Assembly (NCBI RefSeq): GCF_001514115.1
Contig: NZ_KQ948452.1
Location: 186,001 to 250,000 of the forward strand
Source of the DNA: Streptomyces olivochromogenes
Lineage (GTDB): Bacteria; Actinomycetota; Actinomycetes; Streptomycetales; Streptomycetaceae
Direction: 5' to 3'
DNA length: 64,000 bases
This document shows positions 1 through 8,117 of this stretch, one piece after another. The notes under the pieces are model-generated. The model did not search any database. It had not been told where the DNA came from and saw only the letters and a list, made by a program, of their open reading frames with translations. A program made the translations under genes and the position numbers. Numbering within the stretch: the stretch's first letter is position 1; each line of letters starts with the position of its first letter.

Positions 1-980
1 ACGAGGGGGCGGCCGGGGACCCGCTGACGGTCACGCAGAAGGTGACGCAGAGCCCGACGCCCACGGGGTCGAACTCGACCTCTCCGACCCCGAGTTCGAC
101 CCCGACACCCACGTCGACGGGATCAGGGACCCCGTCCTCGTCCCCGTCGACGACGATCTCGTCCTCAGCCTCCACCTCCACCTCACCCTCGGCCACGGTT
201 CCCGCTTCCGAGAGCCCCGCCGCGCAGGGCGAGATCGTCGACGGCACACTCGGCTGGGGAGTGAAGCAGTCCTTCCGGACGTACGTCGTGGACGGCGTCG
301 CCAAGGGGAAGGTCACCGCGTCCGGCGGCGCGACCCAGGCCACCGGCAACGGCGCCTTCACCTTCCCGGACGCCTCCGGCACCTATGACACCGACGCCGG
401 CACCCTTTCTGCCTCCTTCGCGGGCGCCGTGAACTTCAAGGGACATGAGGACAACGGCAGTTACGGCCTCGACCTCACCTTCAGCGACCTCAAGGCGGAG
501 CTCGACGGCGGTTCCGGCGAACTGACGGCCGACGTCGACAGCCTCGGCGAGAAGTCCGAGGACGTGGTCCTCGCCGACCTCGAGGCCGACTCCACCGAGC
601 TGACCGTGCGGGACGACGTGATCGCCTTCGACGACGTCACGGCCACCCTGACCAAGGCGGGGGCGGAGGCGTTCGGCGGCTTCTACCCGGCCGGCACCGA
701 GCTGGACCCGGTGAACCTGTCGCTGGCGGTGAGCGAGGACGCCCAACTGCCGGGCGATGACGGTGAATCGGACAACAACGGTTCGACCCCATCCTCCTCT
801 TCCTCCTCGGGCACCACCGGCGGCACGGGGACGACCGGATCCACCACGGGCGGTGTGAGCGGGGCACTCGCCTCCACCGGCTCGGAGGTACCGCTCGGCG
901 CGCTCGGTGCGGCGGCGGCGATGACGGTCGCGGCGGGCGCGGGTGTGGTGGTCGCGGTGCGCAGGCGGCGCACGGCGTAA
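1..980 (+). CDS. HtaA-domain haem-binding protein with LAxTG sortase signal (5' partial)
   Basis: The reading frame is open from the window edge (frame starting at base 3), so the N-terminus and any signal peptide lie outside. In order: a Pro/Ser/Thr-rich spacer (about 42-215), one HtaA-type beta domain (about 225-740, opening with D-G-T-L-G-W-G-V-K), a second Ser/Gly/Thr linker (about 770-860), then L-A-S-T-G at 867-881, a hydrophobic helix and a terminal RRRR. LAxTG is the signal read by class E sortases of high-GC actinobacteria, so the protein is probably anchored to the wall. HtaA domains bind haem in Corynebacterium, and a haem oxygenase lies about 1 kb downstream. Another HtaA domain may lie upstream of the window. 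The family call is firm; the haem role is inferred. Confidence 0.85.
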   Translation, partial: EGAAGDPLTVTQKVTQSPTPTGSNSTSPTPSSTPTPTSTGSGTPSSSPSTTISSSASTSTSPSATVPASESPAAQGEIVDGTLGWGVKQSFRTYVVDGVAKGKVTASGGATQATGNGAFTFPDASGTYDTDAGTLSASFAGAVNFKGHEDNGSYGLDLTFSDLKAELDGGSGELTADVDSLGEKSEDVVLADLEADSTELTVRDDVIAFDDVTATLTKAGAEAFGGFYPAGTELDPVNLSLAVSEDAQLPGDDGESDNNGSTPSSSSSSGTTGGTGTTGSTTGGVSGALASTGSEVPLGALGAAAAMTVAAGAGVVVAVRRRRTA

Positions 981-1001
981 ACGAGTGGGCACGGGTGATG
1001 T

Positions 1002-1661
1002 TTGAATGCGCGGGTGACTGATTTCGACGTACTGCGCGTCTTCTGCGGGCCCGGTGGTGAACACGGCAACGAGCTCGGTGTGGTGCGCGAGGGTTCGGTG
1101 ATGCCGGATCCGGAGGAGCGGCAGGCGTTCGCCGCGAAGCTGGGGTTCAGCGAGACCGTGTTCGTCGACGACCCCGAGCGCGGGGTCGTCGACATCTACA
1201 CCCCGACCCTGCGGCTGCCGTTCGCCGGGCATCCCTGTGTCGGGGTGGGGTGGCTGCTCGACATTCCCGAACTGGTCACGCCCGCCGGGATGGTCGGGGT
1301 GCGGCTGGACGGGGAGTTCAGCTGGATCGAGGCGCGGGCGGAGTGGGCGCCGGGGCGTACGTTGCGGCAGTACGGGTCCGCCGGTGAGGTCGACGCGCTG
1401 GCCGTGCCGGAGCCGGGGGAGTGGGTGTACGCCTGGGCCTGGGAGGACGAGTCGGCCGGGCGCGTACGGGCCCGAGGCTTTCCCGGACGGGACGACGGCA
1501 TCGTGGAGGACGAGGCGACGGGGGCGGCGGCGCTGCTGCTCACCGACCGGCTGGGCCGGGCCCTGAACATCGTCCAGGGCGCCGGCTCCCAGATCCTCAC
1601 CGCGCCGCAGCCGGGTGGGTGGGTGGAGGTGGGGGGCCGCGTACGACTGCTCCGAGCCTGA
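1002..1661 (+). CDS. PhzF-family isomerase/epimerase-like protein
   Basis: About 219 residues from a TTG start, or 215 from GTG at 1014. The frame has F-D-V-L-R-V-F-C-G near the start, G-N-E-L-G-V-V with the acidic residue expected at the PhzF active site, and L-P-F-A-G-H-P-C-V-G, the most typical PhzF signature. The C-terminus has D-E-A-T-G-A-A-A, also usual for the fold. Family members isomerise phenazine precursors or other small metabolites. At 219 residues it is shorter than classical PhzF (about 280), so the second lobe is reduced and the substrate cannot be named. It follows the HtaA gene by about 20 bp and may be cotranscribed with it. No phenazine genes are nearby. Confidence 0.8.
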   Translation: MNARVTDFDVLRVFCGPGGEHGNELGVVREGSVMPDPEERQAFAAKLGFSETVFVDDPERGVVDIYTPTLRLPFAGHPCVGVGWLLDIPELVTPAGMVGVRLDGEFSWIEARAEWAPGRTLRQYGSAGEVDALAVPEPGEWVYAWAWEDESAGRVRARGFPGRDDGIVEDEATGAAALLLTDRLGRALNIVQGAGSQILTAPQPGGWVEVGGRVRLLRA

Positions 1662-2054
1662 ACGTCCCTCCGGGTGCGGTTGTCGCCTGCGGCCCGGTGG
1701 GGGCCGTTCGCGCAGTTCCCCGCGCCCCTACGGGATCGGGGCTGCGCCCCGAATCCCCGGCTGCGTGGGGTTCGTCGGCCGCGGCCCGGTGGGGGCTGGT
1801 CGCGCAGTTCCCCGCGCCCCTAGGGGATCGGGGCTGCGCCCCGGATCCCTGGCCGCGTGCGGTTCGTCGCCTGCGGGTGCGTCGTGGCTGGTCGCGCAGT
1901 TCCCCGCGCCCTTCAGAAGCGCTGGCGCGCATCTTTCAGCCCGTCCGGCGTTTGAGGACGAGGCCGTTCAGGCCGGGCGGGGGTTTGGGGGCGGAGCTCC
2001 CAAGGATGGGACGGGTAGGGGCGGCGGGGGCGGAAGAAGTCGTTGGGTGCCGGG
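1662..2054. repeat. Streptomyces-type intergenic repeat block
   Basis: A 393-bp gap between convergent genes with no credible gene. It holds three near-copies of a unit containing GCGCAGTTCCCCGCGCCC (about 1709, 1801 and 1896). The first two are followed by GGGGCTGCGCCCCG-type stems. After them come a GTCCGGCGTTTGAGGACGAG element and a GGGGGCGGAGCTCCC / GGGTAGGGGCGGCGGGGGCG element. Related blocks recur at about 13500-13563 and 19769-19923. Such dispersed units are common at 3' ends of Streptomyces genes; here they probably give RNA hairpins at the end of both transcripts. Confidence 0.8.
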
Positions 2055-2705
2055 TCAGGCGGTGAGGGGGAACTCCTCGCCCAGGGCGTGGAAGACCGCC
2101 GTGTTGAGGGCGAACGCCCGCCTGCACTCGGCGACGATCCGCTGCCGCTCCAACTCGTCCGCCCGCACCCCGTCCAGCAACTCGCGATACCCCCGCTTGA
2201 ACGCGGCCGGATTACCGATGTCCTCGAAGACATAGAAGCGGACGCCGTCACCCTTCCGAGCGAAGCCCCAGGTCTGTTCCGCCTTGCCCCGGATGATCTG
2301 ACCGCCTGAGAGGTCGCCGAGGTAGCGGGTGTAGTGGTGGGCGACGTACCCGCCGGGCCACTCGCGTGCACACTCGGCGACCCGCGCCGCGTACGCCTCG
2401 GTGGCGGGCAGCGCGGTGAGCGTCGCCCGCCAGTCCGCACCCCGCAGATGCGTGAGGTCACGCTCCAGCGCACCGCGACGCAGCAACTCCGTCCGGATGA
2501 AAGGCCCGGTCACCGGATCGGACGCCAACCGCTCGGCGTCCGCCTCCAGCGCCTCGTACACGAACCACAACTGCTCGGTGTACCGCGCGTACGCCTCGAC
2601 ACCGAGCCTGCCGCCGAGCAGGTCGCTCATGAACGTCGAGGTCTCAGCCTCCATGTGCTGCTCGTGCGACGCGGTGCGGATCAGCGTCGAGAACGCCGTA
2701 TTCAT
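2055..2705 (-). CDS. Haem oxygenase, biliverdin-producing
   Basis: 216 residues, the usual size of bacterial haem oxygenases of the HmuO type. These split haem into biliverdin, CO and ferrous iron. H17, in H-M-E-A-E-T-S-T-F-M-S-D-L-L, aligns with the axial haem ligand of corynebacterial HmuO. Residues 129-136 are L-G-D-L-S-G-G-Q, the distal-helix signature with flexible glycines. G-G-R-L-G-V follows the proximal helix. The protein should be cytoplasmic. Its promoter carries an iron box, so it should be induced when iron is short. The HtaA wall protein nearby suggests a haem-iron scavenging function. Confidence 0.95.
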   Translation of the reverse strand: MNTAFSTLIRTASHEQHMEAETSTFMSDLLGGRLGVEAYARYTEQLWFVYEALEADAERLASDPVTGPFIRTELLRRGALERDLTHLRGADWRATLTALPATEAYAARVAECAREWPGGYVAHHYTRYLGDLSGGQIIRGKAEQTWGFARKGDGVRFYVFEDIGNPAAFKRGYRELLDGVRADELERQRIVAECRRAFALNTAVFHALGEEFPLTA

Positions 2706-2743
2706 GGGACCTCCGGTGCCGAAGAGGACGAGAGCCAGTCAGA

Positions 2744-2773
2744 ATCTTGTATGGTTAGGCTTACCTAAGTCAA
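2744..2773 (-). promoter_or_regulatory. Promoter of the haem oxygenase gene with DmdR/IdeR iron box
   Basis: On the minus strand, TTGACT (2773-2768) and CAAGAT (2749-2744) form -35 and -10 boxes 18 bp apart. Between and overlapping them, 2768-2750 reads TTAGGTAAGCCTAACCATA, which fits the actinobacterial iron-box consensus TWAGGTWAGSCTWACCTWA at 18 of 19 positions. Iron-loaded DmdR1/IdeR bound here would block RNA polymerase, giving derepression under iron starvation. Confidence 0.88.
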
Positions 2774-2787
2774 TGGGTTCTCGACAG

Positions 2788-2810
2788 TTTACCGACAGCC
2801 TGTCGGTAAA
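2788..2810. promoter_or_regulatory. Perfect 11-bp inverted repeat, operator-like
   Basis: TTTACCGACAG at 2788-2798 and CTGTCGGTAAA at 2800-2810 form a perfect 11-1-11 palindrome, the geometry of many TetR-family operators. It lies about 20 bp upstream of the -35 box of the haem oxygenase promoter. Neither strand has a U-tract after it, which argues against a terminator. The cognate regulator is unknown. Confidence 0.6.
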
Positions 2811-2830
2811 AACGTACCCCGTCGGGCGAC

Positions 2831-2861
2831 AAAAAATGCCCGCCCTGTGATCAGGGCGGGC
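2831..2861 (-). terminator. Rho-independent terminator of map
   Basis: GCCCGCCCTG (2838-2847) and CAGGGCGGGC (2852-2861) pair as a 10-bp stem with a 4-nt loop. Read on the minus strand the stem is followed by TTTTTT (2836-2831). It lies about 70 bp past the stop of the minus-strand map gene and insulates the haem oxygenase promoter from it. Confidence 0.85.
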
Positions 2862-2929
2862 GAGGTGTGACGAGCGATGAACCACGAGCTAAGAGCAGCT
2901 ATGGGCAGCTATGAGCTATGAGCACGTGG

Positions 2930-3787
2930 CTACGGCAGCGTGAGGATCTCCGTACCGCTCTCCGTGACGACCAGCGTGTGCTCGAACTGCGCCGTCCGCC
3001 TGCGGTCCTTCGTCACGACGGTCCACCCGTCGTCCCACATGTCGTAGTCGTGCGTACCGAGCGTGAGCATCGGCTCGATCGTGAAGGTCATCCCGGGCTG
3101 GATGACGGTCGTCGCGTGCGGACTGTCGTAGTGCGGGATGATCAGTCCTGAGTGGAACGAGGAGTTGATCCCGTGCCCCGTGAAGTCCCGCACGACCCCG
3201 TATCCGAACCGCTTGGCGTACGACTCGATCACGCGCCCGATGACGTTGATCTGGCGGCCCGGCTTGACCGCCTTGATCGCGCGGTCGAGGGATTCACGGG
3301 TCCGCTCGACGAGGAGCCTCGACTCGTCGTCCACGTCCCCGACCAGGTACGTCGCGTTGTTGTCGCCGTGGACGCCACCGATGTACGCCGTCACGTCGAG
3401 GTTGATGATGTCGCCGTCCCGCAGCACCGTGGAGTCGGGGATGCCGTGGCAGATGACCTCGTTGACCGAGGTGCACAGGGACTTGGGGAAACCGCGGTAG
3501 CCGAGGGTGGACGGATAGGCGCCGTGGTCGCACATGTACGCGTGCGCGACCCGGTCCAGCTCGTCCGTCGTCACGCCCGGCGCGATGAGCTTCGCCGCCT
3601 CGGCCATCGCCTGCGCGGCGATCCGCCCGGCGATCCGCATCGCCTCGATGGTCTCGGGGGTCTGTACCTCCGGACCGGTGTACGGCGTGGGGGAGGGCTT
3701 GCCCACGTACTCGGGGCGCCTGATGTTTCCCGGAACGGGACGGGTGGGAGAGAGCTCTCCTGGTACGAGCAGCGACTGGCCAGACAT
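2930..3787 (-). CDS. map: Methionine aminopeptidase, type I
   Basis: 285 residues from the ATG at 3787 (M-S-G-Q-S); a longer frame begins at 3820 but adds unlikely residues. It removes the initiator methionine from nascent proteins in the cytosol. The five metal ligands are visible: D in N-L-D-V-T-A-Y, D in V-H-G-D-N-N-A-T, H in F-T-G-H-G-I, E in F-T-I-E-P-M and E in Q-F-E-H-T. The N-terminal extension of about 40 residues (P-E-Y-V-G-K) is usual in actinobacterial MapA. It has its own terminator downstream. The divergent small gene at 3847 starts 60 bp from this ATG. Confidence 0.96.
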   Translation of the reverse strand: MSGQSLLVPGELSPTRPVPGNIRRPEYVGKPSPTPYTGPEVQTPETIEAMRIAGRIAAQAMAEAAKLIAPGVTTDELDRVAHAYMCDHGAYPSTLGYRGFPKSLCTSVNEVICHGIPDSTVLRDGDIINLDVTAYIGGVHGDNNATYLVGDVDDESRLLVERTRESLDRAIKAVKPGRQINVIGRVIESYAKRFGYGVVRDFTGHGINSSFHSGLIIPHYDSPHATTVIQPGMTFTIEPMLTLGTHDYDMWDDGWTVVTKDRRRTAQFEHTLVVTESGTEILTLP

Positions 3788-3846
3788 GCCAGCGAGTCTA
3801 ACCAGCGGGCATGGGGGCACTATGTCCGTGGCGAAAGGAGCAGGTC

Positions 3847-4077
3847 ATGGCCCTCTTCAAGAAGCGGACCGTAGGGAAGCCGGGCGAGTGGTACTACTGC
3901 CTCGTCCACCAGAAGGTGGAGGAGGGCCCCGAGTGCCCCGCGAAGGACCGCTTCGGCCCGTACACCACCCGCGAGGAGGCCGAACACGCGATGGAGACCG
4001 CCCAGGAGCGCAACCTCGAGTGGGAAACGGACCCCAAGTGGCACGACGCAACGGGCCCGGCCCCAGAAGACGACTGA
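3847..4077 (+). CDS. Small conserved actinobacterial protein
   Basis: 76 residues from the ATG at 3847, preceded by GAAAGGAG at good spacing; the frame could extend to 3811 but lacks a ribosome site there. The sequence has K-K-R-T-V-G-K-P-G-E-W-Y-Y-C, then C18, H21 and C30, then F-G-P-Y-T-T-R-E-E-A-E-H-A-M-E, which resembles a SPOR-like or treble-clef fragment. The acidic tail ends in P-E-D-D. I recognise it only as a conserved hypothetical protein of streptomycetes. Cys/His clustering might bind a metal, but this is speculation. It is divergent from map. Confidence 0.75.
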   Translation: MALFKKRTVGKPGEWYYCLVHQKVEEGPECPAKDRFGPYTTREEAEHAMETAQERNLEWETDPKWHDATGPAPEDD

Positions 4078-4341
4078 CAAGGCCCGCGACACCGGCCACC
4101 GAGACGCCGGGTGCTCAGCCACCGGGACGACGTGAGGGCGCTGAGCCATGGGGCGGCGCGCGGACCCGCGGGCGCCGACGGCGGCCGGCCCCCGCGGGCG
4201 ACCCGCACCACCCGAGCGACCGTCACGGGTGGTGCGGGTGGTGCGGGTGGGAAGGCATTGCCCGGCCCCGCTCCCACGCGGACCGCACCCCCGACCCAGA
4301 TCGACGCCCGTACCCCCGTCCGTCCGGCCGCCCGCCGGGAT

Positions 4342-4944
4342 CTACCACCGCGCCGCGGGCGGCGCCGTCAGCTGGTCTGCGAGGCGGGAGAGCCGGTCGC
4401 GGAACCGGCGCCGCCCCCGAGGTGAGGGCAGGGAGTTCTCCCCGGCCGCCGCGCTGACGAGGTGCTGCACGGTGTCGAGGTCGAGTTCCTGATCCGGCGG
4501 CACGGTCAGCGACTCGTGCGCCATCGCCCCCAGCTCCCGGTCACCGGCGTCGAGCGCGAGCACGGTCGCCCCGGCCCGCCGTGCGTCATGGACCCGCTCC
4601 AGGAGCGGCGCCCCGGGTGCGGCGGGCGACACCACGAGCAGCGTCTCGCCGCGCCGCGCCGCCTCGATACGGCCGAGGCCCACGGCGAGATGGGCCGGGT
4701 CCGAGGCCCGCGCCCCGTGCCGCACCAGCGTCGGCGACAGCTCCGGCGTCCCCGACCAGGCCGCCTCGTCCACCAGATGTGCGGCCAGGTGCCACGGCTC
4801 GTACTCCGCCGTGCCCACGAGGAGCAGCCCGCCCCCGTACGACACCACGGACCCTCGCAGGCCCTCCGCGAACCGCCGCGTGGCACCCAACCACTCGGTC
4901 CCGGCGAGGACTTCGCGCAGCAACGCGACCCGTACGGCATCCAT
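4342..4944 (-). CDS. SIS-like (sugar isomerase fold) hypothetical protein
   Basis: 200 residues from the ATG at 4944 (M-D-A-V-R-V-A-L-L). The central part shows G-G-G-L-L-L-V-G, then T-L-L-V-V-S-P, then A-T-V-L-A-L-D-A-G-D-R-E-L-G-A-M-A-H-E-S-L-T-V-P. This strand-loop-helix alternation resembles SIS-domain phosphosugar-binding proteins, although the usual Ser/Thr-rich phosphate loop is not convincing. The C-terminus is basic (R-G-R-R-R-F-R-D-R-L). The sialidase gene is divergent, 47 bp away, so a role in amino-sugar metabolism is conceivable. Function is unproven. Confidence 0.65.
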   Translation of the reverse strand: MDAVRVALLREVLAGTEWLGATRRFAEGLRGSVVSYGGGLLLVGTAEYEPWHLAAHLVDEAAWSGTPELSPTLVRHGARASDPAHLAVGLGRIEAARRGETLLVVSPAAPGAPLLERVHDARRAGATVLALDAGDRELGAMAHESLTVPPDQELDLDTVQHLVSAAAGENSLPSPRGRRRFRDRLSRLADQLTAPPAARW

Positions 4945-4991
4945 GCGCACGCATCCTGCCGCAATCGTCAACTGATCAGGCGGAGTTCACC

Positions 4992-6131
4992 ATGAATTCG
5001 CCCAAGTGGGGCAGATCCCGGCGCATGACGGAAACAACCGGAACCACCACGGCAACAACCGCGGTCACCAGCATCCCCTTCCACGCGGGCCGCGAAGGCT
5101 ACGCGAGCTTCCGCATCCCCGCCGTCGTCACCACCCGTACGCCCACCCTGCTCGCCTTCTGCGAGGGCCGGGTCGACTCCGCCGCCGACCACGGCCACAT
5201 CGACATCGTCCTGAAGCGGTCGACGGACGGCGGCCGCACCTGGGGCCCGCTCCAGGCCGTCGCCCGGAACGGGAAGGACCTCGCGGGCAACCCCGCCCCC
5301 GTCGTCCTCGACACCGGCCGGATCCTGCTCGTGCACGTCCGCGCAGCCGCCGGCGCGACCGAGGACGCCATCCTGCGCGGCAGGGTGAAGCCCGCCGACG
5401 GGCGCCGCGTCTGGGTGCAGCACAGCGACGACGACGGCGTCACCTGGTCCGCCCCGAAGGAGATCACCGGGCAGGTGAAGAAGGCGGACTGGCGGTGGTA
5501 CGCGACCACGCCCGGGCACGCCGTCCAGCTCGGCACCGGCCGGGTCGTCGTCCCCGGCAACCACACCCTGCCGCCCACCGGTACGGACACCGGCACCGAG
5601 GCGAAGTACAACAGCGGCCACTGCCTGCTCAGCGACGACCGCGGCGAGACCTGGTCCCTCGGGTACGTCGACGAGAACACCGACGGATACGTCAACGCCA
5701 ACGAGACGACCGCCGCCGAACTCCCCGACGGGCGCCTCTACTTCAGCACCCGCAACGACTCCCCGTCCCCCGGCAATCGCGCGGACGCCCACTCCACGGA
5801 CGGCGGCAGGACCCTGGTCAAACCCTTCCGGCCGCAGGCGGGCCTGGTCACCCCCGTCGTCCAGGGCAGCCTGCTCCAGCTCCGCGACCCGGACCTGCTG
5901 CTGTACTCGGGGCCCGCCGACCCCGCCGCCCGCGCCCTGATGACCGTCCGCGCCTCCGCCGACGGCGGCACCACCTGGCGGCCCGCGCACACGGTCGACG
6001 GACTGCCCGCCGCCTACTCCGACCTCGTCCGCGTCGACGGGGCGACCGTGGGGCTCCTCTACGAGACGGGCGACTTCGGGCCGTACGAGACGATCACCTT
6101 CCGCCGAATCCCCGTGACGGCCCTCACCTGA
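4992..6131 (+). CDS. Exo-alpha-sialidase (GH33-like), no signal peptide
   Basis: 379 residues from the ATG at 4992, which has GGAG about 6 nt upstream; ATG 5025 is an alternative. It is a six-bladed-propeller sialidase: Y-A-S-F-R-I-P-A carries the R-I-P arginine, and there are at least four Asp boxes (S-T-D-G-G-R-T-W, S-D-D-D-G-V-T-W, S-D-D-R-G-E-T-W, S-A-D-G-G-T-T-W). N-E-T-T-A-A-E-L-P-D-G-R-L-Y holds the likely acidic helper, and A-Y-S-D-L the catalytic Tyr. Sialidases release terminal sialic acid from glycans. No signal peptide or membrane segment is visible, so it is either cytosolic or exported by an unrecognised route. Confidence 0.88.
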   Translation: MNSPKWGRSRRMTETTGTTTATTAVTSIPFHAGREGYASFRIPAVVTTRTPTLLAFCEGRVDSAADHGHIDIVLKRSTDGGRTWGPLQAVARNGKDLAGNPAPVVLDTGRILLVHVRAAAGATEDAILRGRVKPADGRRVWVQHSDDDGVTWSAPKEITGQVKKADWRWYATTPGHAVQLGTGRVVVPGNHTLPPTGTDTGTEAKYNSGHCLLSDDRGETWSLGYVDENTDGYVNANETTAAELPDGRLYFSTRNDSPSPGNRADAHSTDGGRTLVKPFRPQAGLVTPVVQGSLLQLRDPDLLLYSGPADPAARALMTVRASADGGTTWRPAHTVDGLPAAYSDLVRVDGATVGLLYETGDFGPYETITFRRIPVTALT

Positions 6132-6178
6132 GCCCCCGAAGCCCCCGAGGCGGGAACCGCGACACGTAAGGTCGGCCC

Positions 6179-6883
6179 ATGACCTCTACTGACAGTGCAC
6201 AGAAGGCCCCCGCGAAGGACCCCTGGGACCTTCCCGACGTGTCCGGACTCGTCGTCGGCGTGCTCGGCGGCACCGGCCCCCAGGGCAAGGGCCTGGCCTA
6301 CCGGCTCGCCAGGGCCGGCCAGAAGGTGATCATCGGCTCGCGTGCCGCGGAGCGCGCGCAGAGCGCCGCCGAGGAGCTGGGCCACGGTGTCGAGGGCGCC
6401 GACAACGCCGAGTGTGCGCGGCGCAGCGACATCGTGATCGTCGCCGTACCGTGGGAGGGCCACGGCAAGACCCTGGAGTCGCTGCGCGAGGAGCTGACCG
6501 GCAAGCTCGTCGTCGACTGCGTCAACCCGCTCGGCTTCGACAAGAAGGGCGCCTACGCCCTGAAGCCGGAGGAGGGCAGCGCCGCCGAGCAGGCCGCCGC
6601 CCTGCTGCCGGACTCCCGGGTCGCGGCCGCCTTCCACCACCTGTCGGCCGTCCTCCTCCAGGACCCGGAGGTCGACGAGATCGACACCGACGTGATGGTC
6701 CTCGGTGAGGAGCGCGCGGACGTCGAGATCGTGCAGGCGCTGGCCGGCCGCATCCCCGGCATGCGCGGTGTCTTCTCCGGCCGGCTGCGCAACGCCCACC
6801 AGGTCGAGGCACTGGTGGCGAACCTGATCTCCGTGAACCGCCGCTACAAGGCCCACGCCGGCCTCCGGGTGACGGACGTATAG
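6179..6883 (+). CDS. npdG: NADPH:F420 oxidoreductase
   Basis: 234 residues. It transfers hydride between NADP(H) and deazaflavin F420 in the cytosol, supplying reduced F420 for secondary metabolism. The nucleotide fold opens with G-V-L-G-G-T-G-P-Q-G-K-G-L-A near residue 27. I-G-S-R (NADP 2'-phosphate contact), I-V-A-V-P-W-E-G, V-D-C-V-N-P-L, and A-A-F-H-H-L-S-A then follow in the order expected for Fno/NpdG. Length matches the family apart from a short N-terminal extension. It lies 47 bp after the sialidase and may be read from the same transcript, though no functional link is apparent. Confidence 0.92.
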   Translation: MTSTDSAQKAPAKDPWDLPDVSGLVVGVLGGTGPQGKGLAYRLARAGQKVIIGSRAAERAQSAAEELGHGVEGADNAECARRSDIVIVAVPWEGHGKTLESLREELTGKLVVDCVNPLGFDKKGAYALKPEEGSAAEQAAALLPDSRVAAAFHHLSAVLLQDPEVDEIDTDVMVLGEERADVEIVQALAGRIPGMRGVFSGRLRNAHQVEALVANLISVNRRYKAHAGLRVTDV

Positions 6884-6927
6884 CGGGCGTACGGGCATGG
6901 GGGACATGAGGGACACTGGACGCCGTA

Positions 6928-7017
6928 CGACCTCGTAGATCTCGTAGATCTCGTAGGTCTCGTAGATCTAGATCTCGTACGACGTCATAGATCTCGTACG
7001 ACCTCGTCCGAACCGTC
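6928..7017 (+). repeat. 9-bp tandem repeat array
   Basis: Four consecutive copies of CTCGTAGAT or CTCGTAGGT occupy 6932-6967. Degenerate copies (GATCTCGTACGAC, CATAGATCTCGTACGAC) continue to about 7017. The array fills the gap between npdG and the 55-codon gene at 7038. It is AT-richer than the surroundings and unlike any neighbouring coding sequence. Confidence 0.75.
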
Positions 7018-7037
7018 CCGACAGGAGCCGACCCCCC

Positions 7038-7205
7038 ATGCCCCGCCTCGCCCTCTACGCCCTCGCCGTCTGCGTCCTCTCCGTCGCCGCGGCCGTCGTC
7101 TCCTTCGTCCAGGGCAGCTGGCTGGGGATCGTGTGGGTGCTGCTGGCCGGACTGTCGTCCAACATGACCTGGTACTACGCGCGGCGCGGCAGGTCCGTCA
7201 GCTGA
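7038..7205 (+). CDS. 55-residue membrane protein
   Basis: ATG at 7038 after ACAGGAGCCG, stop at 7203-7205. The product is almost entirely two hydrophobic segments: residues 4-24 (L-A-L-Y-A-L-A-V-C-V-L-S-V-A-A-A-V-V-S-F) and 28-45 (W-L-G-I-V-W-V-L-L-A-G-L-S-S-N-M-T-W), then a basic tail Y-Y-A-R-R-G-R-S. This fits a small two-helix inner-membrane protein with a cytosolic C-terminus. Third positions are strongly GC-rich, as in a real gene. Its end overlaps the convergent site-2 protease gene by 8 bp. Function unknown. Confidence 0.7.
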   Translation: MPRLALYALAVCVLSVAAAVVSFVQGSWLGIVWVLLAGLSSNMTWYYARRGRSVS

Positions 7206-7998
7206 CCGAGCAGAACTCGTTGGTGCCCTGCCAGAAGCGGTAGAACTCCTGACCGCAGTACGTCTGGATCTCGTTGATCCCCAGGCTGTCCAGGATCGAG
7301 TGGATCACGTCGAAGAAGGCCGTGTTCACCGACGGGATCCACAGCACCGCGAACACGAACAGCAGACCGAACGGGGCGAACGGCTCCACCTGGCGCTTGA
7401 CGTTGTACGACAGCCAGGGCTCGATCACGCCGTAGCCGTCCAGGCCCGGGACCGGCAGGAAGTTCAGCAGCGCGGCGGTGACCTGGAGCAGGGCGAGGAA
7501 CGCCAGCGCGTACTGGAAGTCCCGCGGCACGCCGTCCAGGGCGTGCAGCCAGAACGGCGCCGTGCACACGACGGCGAACAGCACGTTCGTCAGCGGACCC
7601 GCCGCCGAGATCAGGCTGTGCTTCCAGCGGCCCTGGATCCTGTTCCGCTCGATGAAGACCGCCCCGCCCGGCAGGCCGATCCCGCCCATGATCACGAAGA
7701 TCACCGGCAGCAGGATGCTCAGCAGCGCATGCGTGTACTTCAGCGGGTTGAGCGTCAGATAGCCCTTCGCGCCGATCGAGATGTCACCGCTGTGCAGGGC
7801 GGTGCGCGCGTGCGCGTACTCGTGCAGGCACAGGGATACGATCCAGGCGGCCGTCACGAAGAGGAACACGGCCACACCAGGCTGCTCGGCGAACCCGGTC
7901 CATGTCGCCCACCCGGTCACCGCCATCACGGCCACGATCCCGACGAAGACGGGGCTGATCCTCCGGTCGCTGCTGCGACGGGAAGCGGCGGTGGTCAT
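7198..7998 (-). CDS. Site-2 protease (M50) family membrane peptidase
   Basis: 266 residues from the ATG at 7998, which has GAGGAG upstream; the 8022 start has none. It is a polytopic membrane zinc protease with five or six hydrophobic segments. S-L-C-L-H-E-Y-A-H-A carries the H-E-x-x-H metal site, and L-N-F-L-P-V-P-G-L-D-G-Y-G the third ligand (N/D-P-x-x-x-x-D-G type). Such enzymes cut membrane proteins, often anti-sigma factors. No PDZ domain is present, which places it with the short actinobacterial members. No substrate gene is adjacent. It is divergent from the SARP regulator (165-bp gap). Confidence 0.88.
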   Translation of the reverse strand: MTTAASRRSSDRRISPVFVGIVAVMAVTGWATWTGFAEQPGVAVFLFVTAAWIVSLCLHEYAHARTALHSGDISIGAKGYLTLNPLKYTHALLSILLPVIFVIMGGIGLPGGAVFIERNRIQGRWKHSLISAAGPLTNVLFAVVCTAPFWLHALDGVPRDFQYALAFLALLQVTAALLNFLPVPGLDGYGVIEPWLSYNVKRQVEPFAPFGLLFVFAVLWIPSVNTAFFDVIHSILDSLGINEIQTYCGQEFYRFWQGTNEFCSVS

Positions 7999-8117
7999 GG
8001 GGCTCCTCGGACTGGTACGCATGGTGCTTGGCCTGCCCGACCGTACCGGGCTCAGGGGGAAAACGTCTCGCGGTCGGGCATTGGTTCCGGAGAGGGTGGG
8101 GGCCTGAGACAGTCAGG

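Noticed and set aside
2788..2810. Palindrome near the haem oxygenase read as a terminator
   Set aside because: It lies upstream of that gene's promoter, and map already has a good terminator at 2831-2861; no U-tract follows.
4581..4991. N-terminal extension of the sialidase to 4581
   Set aside because: It overlaps the opposite SIS-like gene and is Arg/Pro-rich shadow; GGAG before ATG 4992 sets the start.
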